NCBI GenBank assembly: GCA_965277595.1
Contig: CBDIDH010000002.1
Span: 4,216,001 to 4,280,000 of the forward strand
Length of the DNA stretch: 64,000 nucleotides
Source: CBDIDH01 sp965277595
GTDB lineage: Bacteria; Planctomycetota; Planctomycetia; Isosphaerales; Isosphaeraceae
Reading direction: 5' to 3'
In this document: positions 25,099 to 34,575 of the stretch, in pieces
Position numbering within the stretch: position 1 is the first letter of the stretch
Layout: every line of letters starts with the position of its first letter
Translations under genes and position numbers: made by a program
Notes under the pieces: model-generated
Seen by the model: only the letters and a program-made list of their open reading frames with translations
Database searches by the model: none
What the model was told of the DNA's origin: nothing

Positions 25099-26913
25099 TC
25101 AACGAATCTTCAGGTCAAAGGGCGCGAGCAGGACGGCCGGTTCCGAGGTCAAGAGCGAGGTCAAGCCGGCGAGCCGCGCCAGTGGATCGCCAATCGCCGA
25201 GGGGAGCGCCAGGCCAAGGGCCGACGACGCGGCGTCGCGGTCGCGTTCTTCCAGAGGCGAGAGGAGCGATTCGAGAATGCTTTGCGGCTTGGGCAGGACG
25301 AGAAGCTCGGTCTCGGTGCCCGCTTCGATCTTGGCCAGAGATTTCGCGGCGGAGATCGCGTCGGCGAGGGTGCCGATCTCATCGACAAGACCTTCGGCCT
25401 TGGCCTGTCGGCCGGTGTAGACGCGACCGCCGGCCTTCTTTTCAAGCTGGGCGAAGGTCAGGTTGCGGCCTTTCGCGGCCTTGGCGACGAACTGGTGGTA
25501 AACCTCTTCCGAGAGCCGACGCATCGCCGCGCGTTCGGAATCGGTCCAGGGGGCGATCGTCGAGTTGAACGTGCCGTTCTTGCCGACGGTCACTGTGTCG
25601 GTCGTCACGCCGATTTTTTCGAGCAAGCCGCCGACGGCGAGCTTGACGCTGATGACGCCAATCGAGCCGGTCAGGGTGCCGGGCTCGGCATAAATCTTGT
25701 CGCAACCCATGCTGATGTAATAGCCGCCCGACGCCGCGACGTCGGACATGCTGGCGACGATTGGCTTCTCGATCCGGGTAATCTCGCGCCACATCAGGTC
25801 GCTCGCCAGGGCGCTGCCGCCGGGGGAGTCAACCCGGAGGACGATCGCCTTGATGGTCTCGTCTTTCTCGGCCTGCTTCAAATGCTTGATGATCGTATCG
25901 GAACCCATCACGGCCGTGCCGAGGATCGTGGCGTCGGACGACTTGCCCGCCTGGATCATTCCGGTCGCGTAAATCAAGGCAATCTTGGGAGTTTTCGACG
26001 CCGGTTTTTTGGCCGACTCCCCCGAGAGCATCTGCATCATCTTGAGGAAACCGCCAAGGCCCGAGAAATCGAGCGTTTCGCGGGGGGCCTTGCCGTACTT
26101 CGTGTCGAGCTTGTACGAGGTGAGTCCCAGCCCTTTCGCCACCTCGGTCTCAATCTGGTCGGTGTAGGCGATCCGATTGACGAGGCCGACCTTGCGGGCG
26201 GCCTCGGGCGTATACGGACCGCCGTCGATCAAGCCGCGGGCGGCGTCCTGGGTAATCCCCTGTCGGGCGGCGATCGCCTCGGTCATGAGCGCGTACGAAT
26301 CATTCAGAACCGAGCCGACTTCTTCACGAAACTCGGGGCTCATCCGGGTTCGGGAATAAGGCTCTCCGGCCCCTTTGTAATCGCCGACCTGGATCGTCTC
26401 GGCCTTGATCCCAGCACGGTCGAAAAGGGTCTTGTAAAAGGTGACCTCGGCGGCGAGGCCCTTGAGCATCAGCCAGCCGCTTTCGGGCATCACAACCTCA
26501 TCGGCGGCGGTGGCGACGAGGTAATCGGCGTTGCTCGCCATCTCAAGAACGGCGACGGCCTTCTTGCCCGACGATCGGAAGTCCTTGATCGCCTGGCGAA
26601 GCTCGTGACTCTTGGCCCAGCCAAGCTTCAGATCGCGAACCCGCAAGACCAGACCCTTCACGGCCTTGTCGTCGCGAGCGCGGGCGAGGGTGTCCAGGAT
26701 CGACTTGAGGTTGTCAACGGCCGGTCGACCGTCGAGGGCGAGCGGAGAGGGGGCCTCGGTGATCTCACCTTTCAAGGTCAGATCCACGAGGACAGGCTTG
26801 GGGTCGGCCGCGGGAGCCTTCTCGATGTCGGCGGCGGTTCGGCGCGGGTTCGCGCCGAGCAGAGCCAGGGCGAAGACCAGGCCCTTGACAACGTGGGCAA
26901 TCGGGCGTTTCAT
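25099..26913 (-). CDS. sppA: Signal peptide peptidase SppA, long tandem-domain form
   Basis: From the ATG at 26913 this is 604 residues, with a hydrophobic N-terminal segment (HVVKGLVFALALLGA, residues 7-21) as signal or anchor. Two S49-type domains follow. The N-terminal one contributes GDYKGAGEPYSR with Lys180 as the general base, and the C-terminal one SDVAASGGYYI with Ser395 as the nucleophile, the same split dyad as in the E. coli enzyme. It should degrade cleaved signal peptides or other short membrane peptides at the periplasmic face. The frame stays open to 27168, but the extra 85 residues show no homology. It stands alone, with about 175 bases to queF. Confidence 0.92.
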   Translation of the reverse strand: MKRPIAHVVKGLVFALALLGANPRRTAADIEKAPAADPKPVLVDLTLKGEITEAPSPLALDGRPAVDNLKSILDTLARARDDKAVKGLVLRVRDLKLGWAKSHELRQAIKDFRSSGKKAVAVLEMASNADYLVATAADEVVMPESGWLMLKGLAAEVTFYKTLFDRAGIKAETIQVGDYKGAGEPYSRTRMSPEFREEVGSVLNDSYALMTEAIAARQGITQDAARGLIDGGPYTPEAARKVGLVNRIAYTDQIETEVAKGLGLTSYKLDTKYGKAPRETLDFSGLGGFLKMMQMLSGESAKKPASKTPKIALIYATGMIQAGKSSDATILGTAVMGSDTIIKHLKQAEKDETIKAIVLRVDSPGGSALASDLMWREITRIEKPIVASMSDVAASGGYYISMGCDKIYAEPGTLTGSIGVISVKLAVGGLLEKIGVTTDTVTVGKNGTFNSTIAPWTDSERAAMRRLSEEVYHQFVAKAAKGRNLTFAQLEKKAGGRVYTGRQAKAEGLVDEIGTLADAISAAKSLAKIEAGTETELLVLPKPQSILESLLSPLEERDRDAASSALGLALPSAIGDPLARLAGLTSLLTSEPAVLLAPFDLKIR

Positions 26914-27286
26914 CTGGATCGGCTCCCGGTTCTGGTTGGCGAAGGGATCGGCCGCCGGAACGCCCGGCCCGGCGGTGAGTTGTCGGGAAGGCCCGGAGTG
27001 ACGGTGGTGATCGCTCGATCGATCGGGCGAGTGTAGGCGGGGGCCAATCGGCCTGTCAACGGCCTGGAACAAAGGGGGTTGTCCCTTGATTCCGCGGCGG
27101 TTTGTGGTAAGTCTGTAAGGACCAGGCGCCTTCTCGCCCCCTCGGGCGGCCCGATGTGACTGGCCCACCGCCCGAGTAGCAACCCGCGAGACCGGTCAGC
27201 GATCCCCCGTGCCCCGACTTCAAAAACGTATCGGTGCAATGCCAACGCGGCGCGGAGTGGTCTCGATCCTGGACAGGAGTCTGCCG

Positions 27287-27646
27287 ATGTCGCAAGCCCC
27301 ACGCCGCCACCTCCGCCTGGAAACCATCGACGGGGTGACCGTCGTCAGCTTCGTTGATACCAAGATCGTCACCGAGGAAAATATCCAGGAGGTCGGCGAT
27401 CAGCTCTATAGCCTGGTCGACAACGAGGGGCACAAGCAACTCCTCCTGAACTTCGGCAACGTCCAGTATCTTTCCAGCGCCGCGCTGGGCAAGCTCATCA
27501 ACCTCAAGAAGAAGGTCGGCGCCGTCAAAGGCAAGCTCAAGCTCTGCTGCATTCACCCCGACCTCCTCGAAGTCTTCCGCATCACTCGCCTCGATCAGGT
27601 CTTTGAGATCTACGCCGCCGAACAGGCCGCGCTCGATAAGTTCTGA
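27287..27646 (+). CDS. STAS-domain anti-sigma factor antagonist
   Basis: This 119-residue single STAS domain resembles SpoIIAA/RsbV. The start at 27287 has AGGAGT seven bases upstream. GVTVVSFVDTKIV forms the first strands, and LLLNFGNVQYLSSAALGKL (about residues 52-70) holds the conserved phosphorylatable serine (Ser63 or Ser64). Such proteins are switched by anti-sigma kinases and free a sigma factor when unphosphorylated. No kinase, phosphatase or sigma gene is adjacent, so its partner is elsewhere. mutS follows about 140 bases downstream. Confidence 0.88.
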   Translation: MSQAPRRHLRLETIDGVTVVSFVDTKIVTEENIQEVGDQLYSLVDNEGHKQLLLNFGNVQYLSSAALGKLINLKKKVGAVKGKLKLCCIHPDLLEVFRITRLDQVFEIYAAEQAALDKF

Positions 27647-27786
27647 ATCGATCGGAACGTTGACAACGACGACGTCTCCGCGCGACTGGCGAACCGTCCC
27701 TGTATTCTCTTCACGGAAGGGGCGTTCACGGGCCGGTTTGCATCGCGGAGATGGTCCCGCCTTACTGCCCGTCACCGCCGGTCCCC

Positions 27787-30387
27787 ATGAGCGACCCGTC
27801 AGAAACCCCGATGATGAGCCAGTATCGGGCGCTCAAGGCGCGCGATCCCGATGCGCTTTTGCTCTTTCGGATGGGCGACTTCTACGAGTTGTTCGGCGAG
27901 GATGCCGAACGCGCCTCGGCCCTGCTCGGCCTCTCATTGACCTCTCGGGACAAGGGGCCGAACGCCGTTCCGATGGCCGGGTTTCCTCACCCCGCGCTCG
28001 AAACCTACCTCGCCAAGCTGGTTCAGGCCGGACAGCGAGCGGCCGTCTGCGAACAGGTTGAAGACCCGAAGGTCGCCAAGGGGCTCGTCCGACGCGAGGT
28101 CGTCCGGGTCGTGACGCCGGGCACGCTCACCGACGAGGCCCTGCTTGACCCGCGATCGGCGAATTACCTGGCGGCCGTCGTCGAGGTCGGCGGCAAGCTC
28201 GGCCTGGCCTGGGTCGAGCTTTCGACCGGCCGGTTCTCGCTCACGGGCGTTTTGCGCACCGAGCTTGCCGACGAGGTCGCCCGGCTCAGCCCGGCCGAGA
28301 CTCTCGTCTCGGAAATCCAGATGGACACGCCCTGGCTCCGGGCGCTTCGAGGAAGTTCGGGCCTGGCGGTGACCTCGCGGCCCTCCTGGGATTTTCAGGG
28401 CGAGCAGGCGCGAGCGACCCTCTTCGACCACTTCAAGACCGCCACGCTCGCCGGGTTTGGTGTCGACGACGAGGCTCCCGAGGTGCAGGCCGCGGGGGCC
28501 TTGATCGCCTATCTCCGCGAGACGCAGAAATCGTCGATCGGCCACATCAACCGGTTGACCCCGTATCGCCGCGCCGAGACCCTCGCGCTCGATGAAATGA
28601 CGCGGCGGAGCCTGGAACTGACCCGCACTCTGCGCGAAGGCAAGCGCGAAGGGTCGCTTCTCGCCGTGATTGACCGAACGGTCACGCCGATGGGTGCCCG
28701 GCTCCTCGCCGACTGGCTGACCTCTCCCTTGACCCGCGCCGAGGCGATCGCCGACCGTCACGACGCCGTCGCCGAACTGACCCGCGATGCACCTTTGCGG
28801 ACTGATCTCCGCGTGGTTCTCGGTCAGGCGTATGATCTCGAACGGCTCGCCGCGCGGGTGGGAACCGGCCGGGCCACGCCGCGCGATCTCGTCGCCCTGG
28901 CGCGAACCCTGGCGATCTTGCCGAAGGTCAAGGCACGCCTCGCGGCCCGGGGATCAAAACGACTGATCGAGCTGGAAGGCTCGCTGGAGCTTTGCCCCGA
29001 CGTCCGCGCCGCGATCGAGGCCGCGATGGCCGATGAGCCACCGATCTCCTTGAAAGAAGGGGGTTTGATCCGCCCGGGTTATCATCCCGATCTCGACGAA
29101 CTCCGCGAGATCGCGCGCGGCGGCAAGACATGGATCGCCCGGTATCAGGCCGAGCAGATCCGCCGAACCGGGATCAATAATCTCAAGATCGGGTTCAACA
29201 AGGTCTCGGGCTATTATATCGAGATCACCCACTCTCAGGCGGCGAAAGTCCCCGGCGACTACCAACGGCGCTCCACCGTCAAGAACGCCGAGCGTTACAT
29301 CACGCCCGAACTGAAAGAGTACGAGGACAAGGTCCTTCGCGCCGAGGATCGCGCCTGCGAGCTTGAATATGAGCTTTTCATCACCTTGCGCGATCGGGTC
29401 TCGGCCGAGTCGCCCCGACTGATTCAGGCCGGGGCGGTCCTGGCGCAGGTGGATGTCTTGACGGCGCTTGCGGAACTCGCGGTCCGGCAGGGTTACTGTC
29501 GGCCCGAGGTCGTCGCCGAGCCTCTTTTCGAGGTCGAGGCGGGCCGACATCCGGTGCTCGACTGCCTGATGCCCGCCGGTGAGTTCGTGCCGAACGAGAC
29601 AACGCTTGGCCCCGACGGCGGGATGATCCTCGTGATCACCGGGCCGAACATGGCGGGCAAGAGCACGTACATCCGGCAGGTCGCCTTGATCTCCATTCTT
29701 GCCCAGATGGGTGGCTTCGTTCCGGCGAAACGGGCCAGGCTCGGCGTGGTGGATCGCCTTTTTGCTCGCGTCGGCGCGACGGATGAGTTGAGCCGAGGGC
29801 AGAGCACGTTCATGGTCGAGATGACCGAGACGGCCAATATCCTCAACAACGCCTCGCCGCGAAGCCTCGTGATTCTCGACGAGATTGGCCGGGGGACCAG
29901 TACCTTTGACGGGATCTCGCTCGCCTGGGCGATCACCGAGCACCTGCACGATCAGATCGGTTGCCGGACCCTCTTCGCCACGCATTATCACGAACTCGTC
30001 GACCTTGAGAAAACGAAGCCAAGACTGCGCAACGCCAATGTGGCGGTCCGCGAGGCTGGCGGCGAGATCGTCTTCCTGCACCGGATTATCCCCGGCGGGG
30101 CCGACCAGAGTTACGGCATTCACGTCGCCCGGCTCGCGGGTGTGCCCGCGCCGGTGCTCGATCGCGCCCGCGAGATCCTCGCCTTTCTGGAGAAGCAGCA
30201 CGGACCGGACCCTGGTCATCTTGAAGGCCCGTTGCGGAAGGTCAAGACGGGCCGGGCTTTGCAAAATAGCCTATTTTCCGCCTTGCCCGACCCGCTGCTG
30301 CTGGAACTTCAGCGGCTGAATCTCGCCGAATTGACCCCGGAGTCGGCCCTGGCGCTCCTAGAGCAATTGAAAGGGCTCGCGGGTTAA
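27787..30387 (+). CDS. mutS: DNA mismatch repair protein MutS
   Basis: This is a full-length 866-residue MutS1. The mismatch-reading FYE is at residues 32-34 (RMGDFYELFG). The connector, lever and clamp regions follow in order, and the ATPase has Walker A GPNMAGKST at about 619-627, LVILDEIGRGTSTFDG as Walker B/signature, and ATHYHEL as the H-loop. It recognises base mismatches and small loops and recruits MutL, which is not in this window. The start at 27787 is the first methionine before the conserved region; an in-frame ATG at 27751 would add 12 residues. DUF72 follows after 20 bases and is probably co-transcribed. Confidence 0.95.
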   Translation: MSDPSETPMMSQYRALKARDPDALLLFRMGDFYELFGEDAERASALLGLSLTSRDKGPNAVPMAGFPHPALETYLAKLVQAGQRAAVCEQVEDPKVAKGLVRREVVRVVTPGTLTDEALLDPRSANYLAAVVEVGGKLGLAWVELSTGRFSLTGVLRTELADEVARLSPAETLVSEIQMDTPWLRALRGSSGLAVTSRPSWDFQGEQARATLFDHFKTATLAGFGVDDEAPEVQAAGALIAYLRETQKSSIGHINRLTPYRRAETLALDEMTRRSLELTRTLREGKREGSLLAVIDRTVTPMGARLLADWLTSPLTRAEAIADRHDAVAELTRDAPLRTDLRVVLGQAYDLERLAARVGTGRATPRDLVALARTLAILPKVKARLAARGSKRLIELEGSLELCPDVRAAIEAAMADEPPISLKEGGLIRPGYHPDLDELREIARGGKTWIARYQAEQIRRTGINNLKIGFNKVSGYYIEITHSQAAKVPGDYQRRSTVKNAERYITPELKEYEDKVLRAEDRACELEYELFITLRDRVSAESPRLIQAGAVLAQVDVLTALAELAVRQGYCRPEVVAEPLFEVEAGRHPVLDCLMPAGEFVPNETTLGPDGGMILVITGPNMAGKSTYIRQVALISILAQMGGFVPAKRARLGVVDRLFARVGATDELSRGQSTFMVEMTETANILNNASPRSLVILDEIGRGTSTFDGISLAWAITEHLHDQIGCRTLFATHYHELVDLEKTKPRLRNANVAVREAGGEIVFLHRIIPGGADQSYGIHVARLAGVPAPVLDRAREILAFLEKQHGPDPGHLEGPLRKVKTGRALQNSLFSALPDPLLLELQRLNLAELTPESALALLEQLKGLAG

Positions 30388-30407
30388 CTCCAGCGAGAAG
30401 ACGCAAC

Positions 30408-31262
30408 ATGAGCGCGACGCTTGAACATCCGATCCTGATCGGATGCAGCGGCTGGAGCTATCCCGACTGGGAAGGCCCATTCTATCCCGAAGGGACTGAC
30501 CCCGGCGAATACCTTTCGTGGTACGCCGATCGTTTTCCGATCGTCGAGGTGGATAGCTCGTTTTACCGGCCGCCGACGCCGAAGATGGCGCGGACCTGGT
30601 ATCACCGCACTCCGGCCGACTTTCGGTTCGCGCTCAAGGTTCCTCAGGCGATCACGCATACGAAGCAACTCCGCGACTGCGAGGCGGAGGTTGACGCCTT
30701 TGTCTCGTCGGTCCTGCCGCTCGGAGAGAAGCTCGCCTGCGCCCTGCTTCAGATGGGTTATTTCAACAAAGGGGCCTTCCGGTCGCTCGACGACTTCTTG
30801 CCGGTCCTTGATGACTTCCTCGCCGCCTGGCCACACAAGAAGGTTCCGCTCGCGGTTGAGATTCGCAACCCGCGCTGGGTGGTCCAGGAATTGACGGACA
30901 TTCTTCGCAAGCACGGCGCGGCGTTGACCCTGACCGATCAAAAATGGATGCCCACGCCGACCGAGGTTGCCGAGAAGCTCGACCCGGTCACCGGCCCCTT
31001 CTCGTTCGTCCGACTCATCGGCGACCGCGAGGCGATCGAGAAGATCACGACATCATGGGATAAGATCGTGGTCGATCGTTCCGCGTCACTGACCGCGACC
31101 GCCGATTTGATCCGCGGTCTCGCCAGTCGCGTTCCCGTCGTCGTCTTCGCGAACAACCATTACGCCGGATACTCGCCCGAGACCGCCCGGCAGTTGCGGG
31201 CCTTGCTCGGCCTTGCGGAACCGCAGCCGCCAGAGCGTCCGAGGACGACGCTTTTTGATTGA
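30408..31262 (+). CDS. DUF72 family TIM-barrel-like protein
   Basis: This 284-residue DUF72 (YecE-like) protein shows the family start IGCSGWSYPDWEGPFYP (about residues 11-27), EVDSSFYRPP near 47-56 and FALKVPQAITHTKQL near 74-88. The middle strand PLAVEIRNPRW and the late VVVFANNHYAGYSPETARQL are also typical. The biochemical role of this family is not settled. The gene begins 20 bases after mutS, which suggests one transcript. It is convergent with lnt, and the 265-base gap between them is filled largely by a fold-back repeat. Confidence 0.88.
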   Translation: MSATLEHPILIGCSGWSYPDWEGPFYPEGTDPGEYLSWYADRFPIVEVDSSFYRPPTPKMARTWYHRTPADFRFALKVPQAITHTKQLRDCEAEVDAFVSSVLPLGEKLACALLQMGYFNKGAFRSLDDFLPVLDDFLAAWPHKKVPLAVEIRNPRWVVQELTDILRKHGAALTLTDQKWMPTPTEVAEKLDPVTGPFSFVRLIGDREAIEKITTSWDKIVVDRSASLTATADLIRGLASRVPVVVFANNHYAGYSPETARQLRALLGLAEPQPPERPRTTLFD

Positions 31263-31313
31263 TCGGCATCAATCGGGAAGAGGTTGTGAATCGCGTCCAT
31301 GACTCTAATAAGA

Positions 31314-31497
31314 ATGACCAAGGACCGATGACCAATGACCGATCGGAAACATTCGATAGCTCTTGCGTTTTCGGACATGACCAATGACCGAACAAAAACA
31401 TTCGATGACTCTTGCGTTTTCGATCATGACGAATGACCGAACGGAAGCTTTCGATGACTCTTGCTTTTTCGGTCATTGGTCATCGGTCATTGGTCAT
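31314..31497. repeat. Heptamer fold-back element, TGACCAA class, with three internal 49-base copies (element C)
   Basis: The arms 31314-31340 and 31471-31497 are inverted copies matching at 26 of 27 positions and consist of ATGACC[A/G]-type heptamers. Between them a unit starting ATGACCGA begins at 31335, 31384 and 31433, an exact period of 49 (7x7). Each copy contains a TTCGAT core and CTCTTGC(G/T)TTTTCG. It lies between convergent genes. Confidence 0.88.
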
Positions 31498-31527
31498 CAG
31501 AATGTCTTCCCCACCCAAAACCCAGGG

Positions 31528-33246
31528 TCAGGCAAGCGCCGGACGAACCCGAAGTCTTGAGCGGAAAAAGGAGAGCGGGACCAGGCCGATCGTCACGGCG
31601 AGGCAGGTCTGGCCGAACCAATCGCCCCAGGAGGAATAAAGGCTGGAGCGGTCGTCGAGGGGAGCCTCGCCGATCAAGACGTCTTGCTTCAGCGTCGGAA
31701 GGCTCTGAAGGACCCGGCCATTGCCGTCGACGATCGCCGAGACCCCGGTATTCGCGGCGCGGACGAGCGGGACGCGGTTTTCCACGGAGCGGAAGACGCT
31801 CACGGCCAGATGCATCTCGTGTTCGGATGAGCCGTGAAACCAGCCGTCGTTCGAGAGGTTCACGAGCAAATCGGGATGTCGGCCGTCTTTGGACTCGTGA
31901 AAGAATCGGCGGACGACATGCGGCACGGTGTCTTCAAAACAGATCGCCGCGGCGAGTCGATAGGGACCGAGGTCCATCCATCCCGGACCTTGGCCAAACC
32001 GGAGGCTAGGAATGTGCGAACCGTTGTAAGGCGTGAGCCGGACGAGCCAGGGGAAGGTCTCGATCAAGGGGACGTATTCGCCAAAAGGAACCAGGTGCAG
32101 CTTGTTCACGGTCTGGATCGTCGCCGCGCCCGGCTGGAAGAGGATCGCCGCGTTATACCGCGAGAGGCCGTCGCTTCGATGGTCGTAGAAGAGGCTGCCG
32201 ACAAGCATCGCGACGCCCGATCGATCGGTCATTCCGTGGAGGTCGGCAAGGATCGAGTCGCGTTGCAAAAGGCGTTGCGCGACGTTGAAGTTCGGGTTCA
32301 TCTCCTTGACTTGAAGTTCGAGCGCGGTGTCGGGAAGGCCGGATTCGACGGCGATGTAACTATACGGATACGAGGTCTCGGGCCAGACGATCAGATCGGG
32401 GCGCGGTTCGGCTCGTCCGGCTCGGGCGACCATCCGGGAATAGATCGCGTTCAGCTCTGCCGGTGATTTCCCTTCCTTGTAGCGCTGGACGAAGCTCGAC
32501 TGAAGCAGGGCGACCCGCGGCCCCTTGCGGAAGTTCGCCGAATGGAGCCGATAGGTTCCATAAGCGAGCGCCAGGCCGAGCATCCCCACGACGACCCCGA
32601 GCCGGATCGTCTGCCGGGGCGTGAGTCGCGCTCCGCGCGGGGTCGGGCGGAGCAGGGGGAGGGTCACCAGGTCAACGACCCAGGCGTTGACGAGTGCGAT
32701 CAAAAAGCTGACGCCGAGCGAGCCGGTGACGTCGGCAATCTGGATCACGGGCAAGACGGCGTGCTGACTGTGCGCCAGGTAATACCAGGGAAAGCCAGTC
32801 GCGACATACGCGCGGAGGTATTCGAGCGCGACCCAGACGACCGGCGCGGCGATCATCAAGGGGAGATTAAGGCGTCGGACGGCCAGACGTGTCAGGGCCA
32901 TGAAGGCGGGCCAGAAGGCCGAAAGCGTCAGGGCCATCACCAGCCAGGCGAGCCAGGCGGTCGGGTCGGTCAGGCGGACCCACTGAATCGCCAGGGTCCA
33001 GAAGACCATGCCGCCGGCCCAGGTGGCCAGGTAGATCGACCGCGCGGGGCGTTCGCTCTTGACCAGGAAAAAGAGCGGAGCCACGGCGACCCAGGCGAAC
33101 CACGACCAGTCGGCCGGCGGAAAGGTCGTCCAGAGCAAGAGCGCCGAGGTGAGGGCCGGAACGATCGGATGGCGACCCGTCGGCACGCTCGGCCCGCCCA
33201 GGGCGTTGGGTTGGGGACCGGCCTCGGCAAGCGCGGCGGACGGCAT
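31528..33246 (-). CDS. lnt: Apolipoprotein N-acyltransferase
   Basis: This 572-residue membrane enzyme adds the third acyl chain to lipoproteins at the outer face of the inner membrane. About seven or eight hydrophobic helices fill the first 230 residues, followed by a nitrilase domain. The triad can be read as Glu290 (VWPETSYPY), Lys382 (VNKLHLVPFGEYVP) and Cys436 (ICFEDTVPH). The Glu-Lys spacing is longer than in E. coli by about 24 residues, and the Lys-Cys spacing is nearly the same. The start at 33246 is set by AAGGAG six bases upstream; a TTG at 33252 would touch that site. moeA lies upstream on the same strand. Confidence 0.93.
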   Translation of the reverse strand: MPSAALAEAGPQPNALGGPSVPTGRHPIVPALTSALLLWTTFPPADWSWFAWVAVAPLFFLVKSERPARSIYLATWAGGMVFWTLAIQWVRLTDPTAWLAWLVMALTLSAFWPAFMALTRLAVRRLNLPLMIAAPVVWVALEYLRAYVATGFPWYYLAHSQHAVLPVIQIADVTGSLGVSFLIALVNAWVVDLVTLPLLRPTPRGARLTPRQTIRLGVVVGMLGLALAYGTYRLHSANFRKGPRVALLQSSFVQRYKEGKSPAELNAIYSRMVARAGRAEPRPDLIVWPETSYPYSYIAVESGLPDTALELQVKEMNPNFNVAQRLLQRDSILADLHGMTDRSGVAMLVGSLFYDHRSDGLSRYNAAILFQPGAATIQTVNKLHLVPFGEYVPLIETFPWLVRLTPYNGSHIPSLRFGQGPGWMDLGPYRLAAAICFEDTVPHVVRRFFHESKDGRHPDLLVNLSNDGWFHGSSEHEMHLAVSVFRSVENRVPLVRAANTGVSAIVDGNGRVLQSLPTLKQDVLIGEAPLDDRSSLYSSWGDWFGQTCLAVTIGLVPLSFFRSRLRVRPALA

Positions 33247-33252
33247 CGGCAA

Positions 33253-33258
33253 CTCCTT
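33253..33258 (-). promoter_or_regulatory. Shine-Dalgarno fixing the lnt start
   Basis: The minus strand reads AAGGAG at 33258-33253, six bases before the ATG at 33246. The in-frame TTG at 33252 directly abuts this site and so is a poor start. Confidence 0.75.
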
Positions 33259-33327
33259 CTGGCAGCGCGAAGACGGGGCGAACGATCGGCGCCGACCCGG
33301 CCAATGTCGAGGGGGTCGGCCCGTATC

Positions 33328-34572
33328 TTAACCGAGCGGAAGAAATCGGACAATTTCACCTGCCCGATACGCCCGGTCACCGCTCGGGAAGACCGCGAAA
33401 CCGTCGGCAAGGGCCAGAGTCCGCAGGTCGGCAGAACCTGCCCAGCCGCCGATCGGCTCGATTGAGCCATCGTCGGTCCGCCGGGCGGGGTGATACGTCG
33501 GCCGATCGCCCGAATGCTCGAACGCCGAGCCGAGCCGGGCCGAGATCGACCGATCGCTCGGGCCAGGACGCACGGCAAGAGCATCGAGCGCGGGGCGAAC
33601 GAAAAGCAGGAAGCCGACAAGACCGCTGACCGGGTTGCCCGGAAGTCCAAAAACGAGCGGCCCCGCTTTTCCAACGCCATCGCCGTCGGAGCGTCTGGGA
33701 CCGACACCGAACCACAAGGGTTTGCCCGGCTTGAGTCGAATCTTGTGAAAGACGCGGTCAACATTCAGCGCCGCGAGCGTCGCCGGTACAAGGTCGCGGT
33801 TCCCGGCCGAGACGCCGCCAGTGATCAGCAAGACGTCGGCGGCCAGCCCTTGAGCAAGCGCGTCTCGAAGCGGAACGGGTTCGTCGGGAGCAATCGGAAG
33901 CGCCCGGGCTTCGGCCCCGGCCTGCCTGGCGAGAGCGCAAAGCACCGTCGCGTTTGAGTTGCGGATCTGGCCGGGGCCGGGAGTCTGACCAGGATCAACG
34001 AGTTCATCGCCAGTCGGAACGACCGCGACTGTTGGCCAGGGGATGACCGCGACGTCCACCCGACCGACCGACGCCAGCAGACCGAGCTTCACGGCGTTGA
34101 GCACCTCGCCCGACTGCAAAATGACCTCGCCGGCGCGCATCTCGCGGCCTCGGGCCATCCGGTTCCGCCCGGGACTGACGGCCGGATCGTCGATCAGGAC
34201 GGTGGCACCGTCGCGCCGGGTGCGTTCGATCATCACGATGGCATCGGCCCCTTCGGGCAAGGGGGCGCCGGTCATGATCACGGCGGCCTCGCGCGGGCCG
34301 AGAGGTCGGGTCGGGGTCATTCCCGCGTTGATCTCTTCGCCGATGGCAAGGCGGCGGTCAACCCCGTCGAGATCCGCGGCGCGGACCGCGTAGCCGTCCA
34401 TCAAGGCTTTTTCAAAAGGGGGGGCGTCGATGTCGGCGGCGACGTCCTCGGCGAGGGTTCGGCCCAGGGCCTCGGCCAGCCCGACCCGGCGCGGGGGCAA
34501 GGGGACGACCCGGCCGAGGACCGCGGTCAGGGCCTCATCGACCGTCAAGAGCGCGGGGCCGCCGTCGATCAC
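33328..34572 (-). CDS. moeA: Molybdopterin molybdenumtransferase
   Basis: This 414-residue MoeA inserts molybdate into adenylylated molybdopterin. Typical blocks are LAEDVAADIDAPPFEKALMDGYAV near residues 40-63, IMTGAPLPEGADAIV near 98-112, VVPTGDELV near 185-193, the MoCF-type LLITGGVSAGNRD near 249-261 and FGLPGNPVSG near 325-334. The start is GTG at 34572, only three bases after the TGA of the glutamine amidotransferase gene, so the two are one operon. lnt follows 81 bases downstream. No other molybdenum cofactor genes are in this window. Confidence 0.92.
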   Translation of the reverse strand: MIDGGPALLTVDEALTAVLGRVVPLPPRRVGLAEALGRTLAEDVAADIDAPPFEKALMDGYAVRAADLDGVDRRLAIGEEINAGMTPTRPLGPREAAVIMTGAPLPEGADAIVMIERTRRDGATVLIDDPAVSPGRNRMARGREMRAGEVILQSGEVLNAVKLGLLASVGRVDVAVIPWPTVAVVPTGDELVDPGQTPGPGQIRNSNATVLCALARQAGAEARALPIAPDEPVPLRDALAQGLAADVLLITGGVSAGNRDLVPATLAALNVDRVFHKIRLKPGKPLWFGVGPRRSDGDGVGKAGPLVFGLPGNPVSGLVGFLLFVRPALDALAVRPGPSDRSISARLGSAFEHSGDRPTYHPARRTDDGSIEPIGGWAGSADLRTLALADGFAVFPSGDRAYRAGEIVRFLPLG

Positions 34573-34575
34573 GAG

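Noticed and set aside
25282..27036. A 584-codon plus-strand open frame across sppA
   Set aside because: It is antisense to a clear SppA with both catalytic residues, and its composition is Gly/Asp/Arg-rich shadow sequence.
7957..27720. TTCACGGAAG-like strings at about 7958, 13248 and 27710, similar to the edge hairpin at 1-22
   Set aside because: Only about ten bases match, spacing to genes differs and no inverse copy is present at the later sites, so chance is the simpler explanation.
31300..31500. Repeats at 31.3-31.5 kb as a CRISPR array
   Set aside because: The 49-base units are contiguous, without unique spacers, and are flanked by inverted arms. No cas gene is present.
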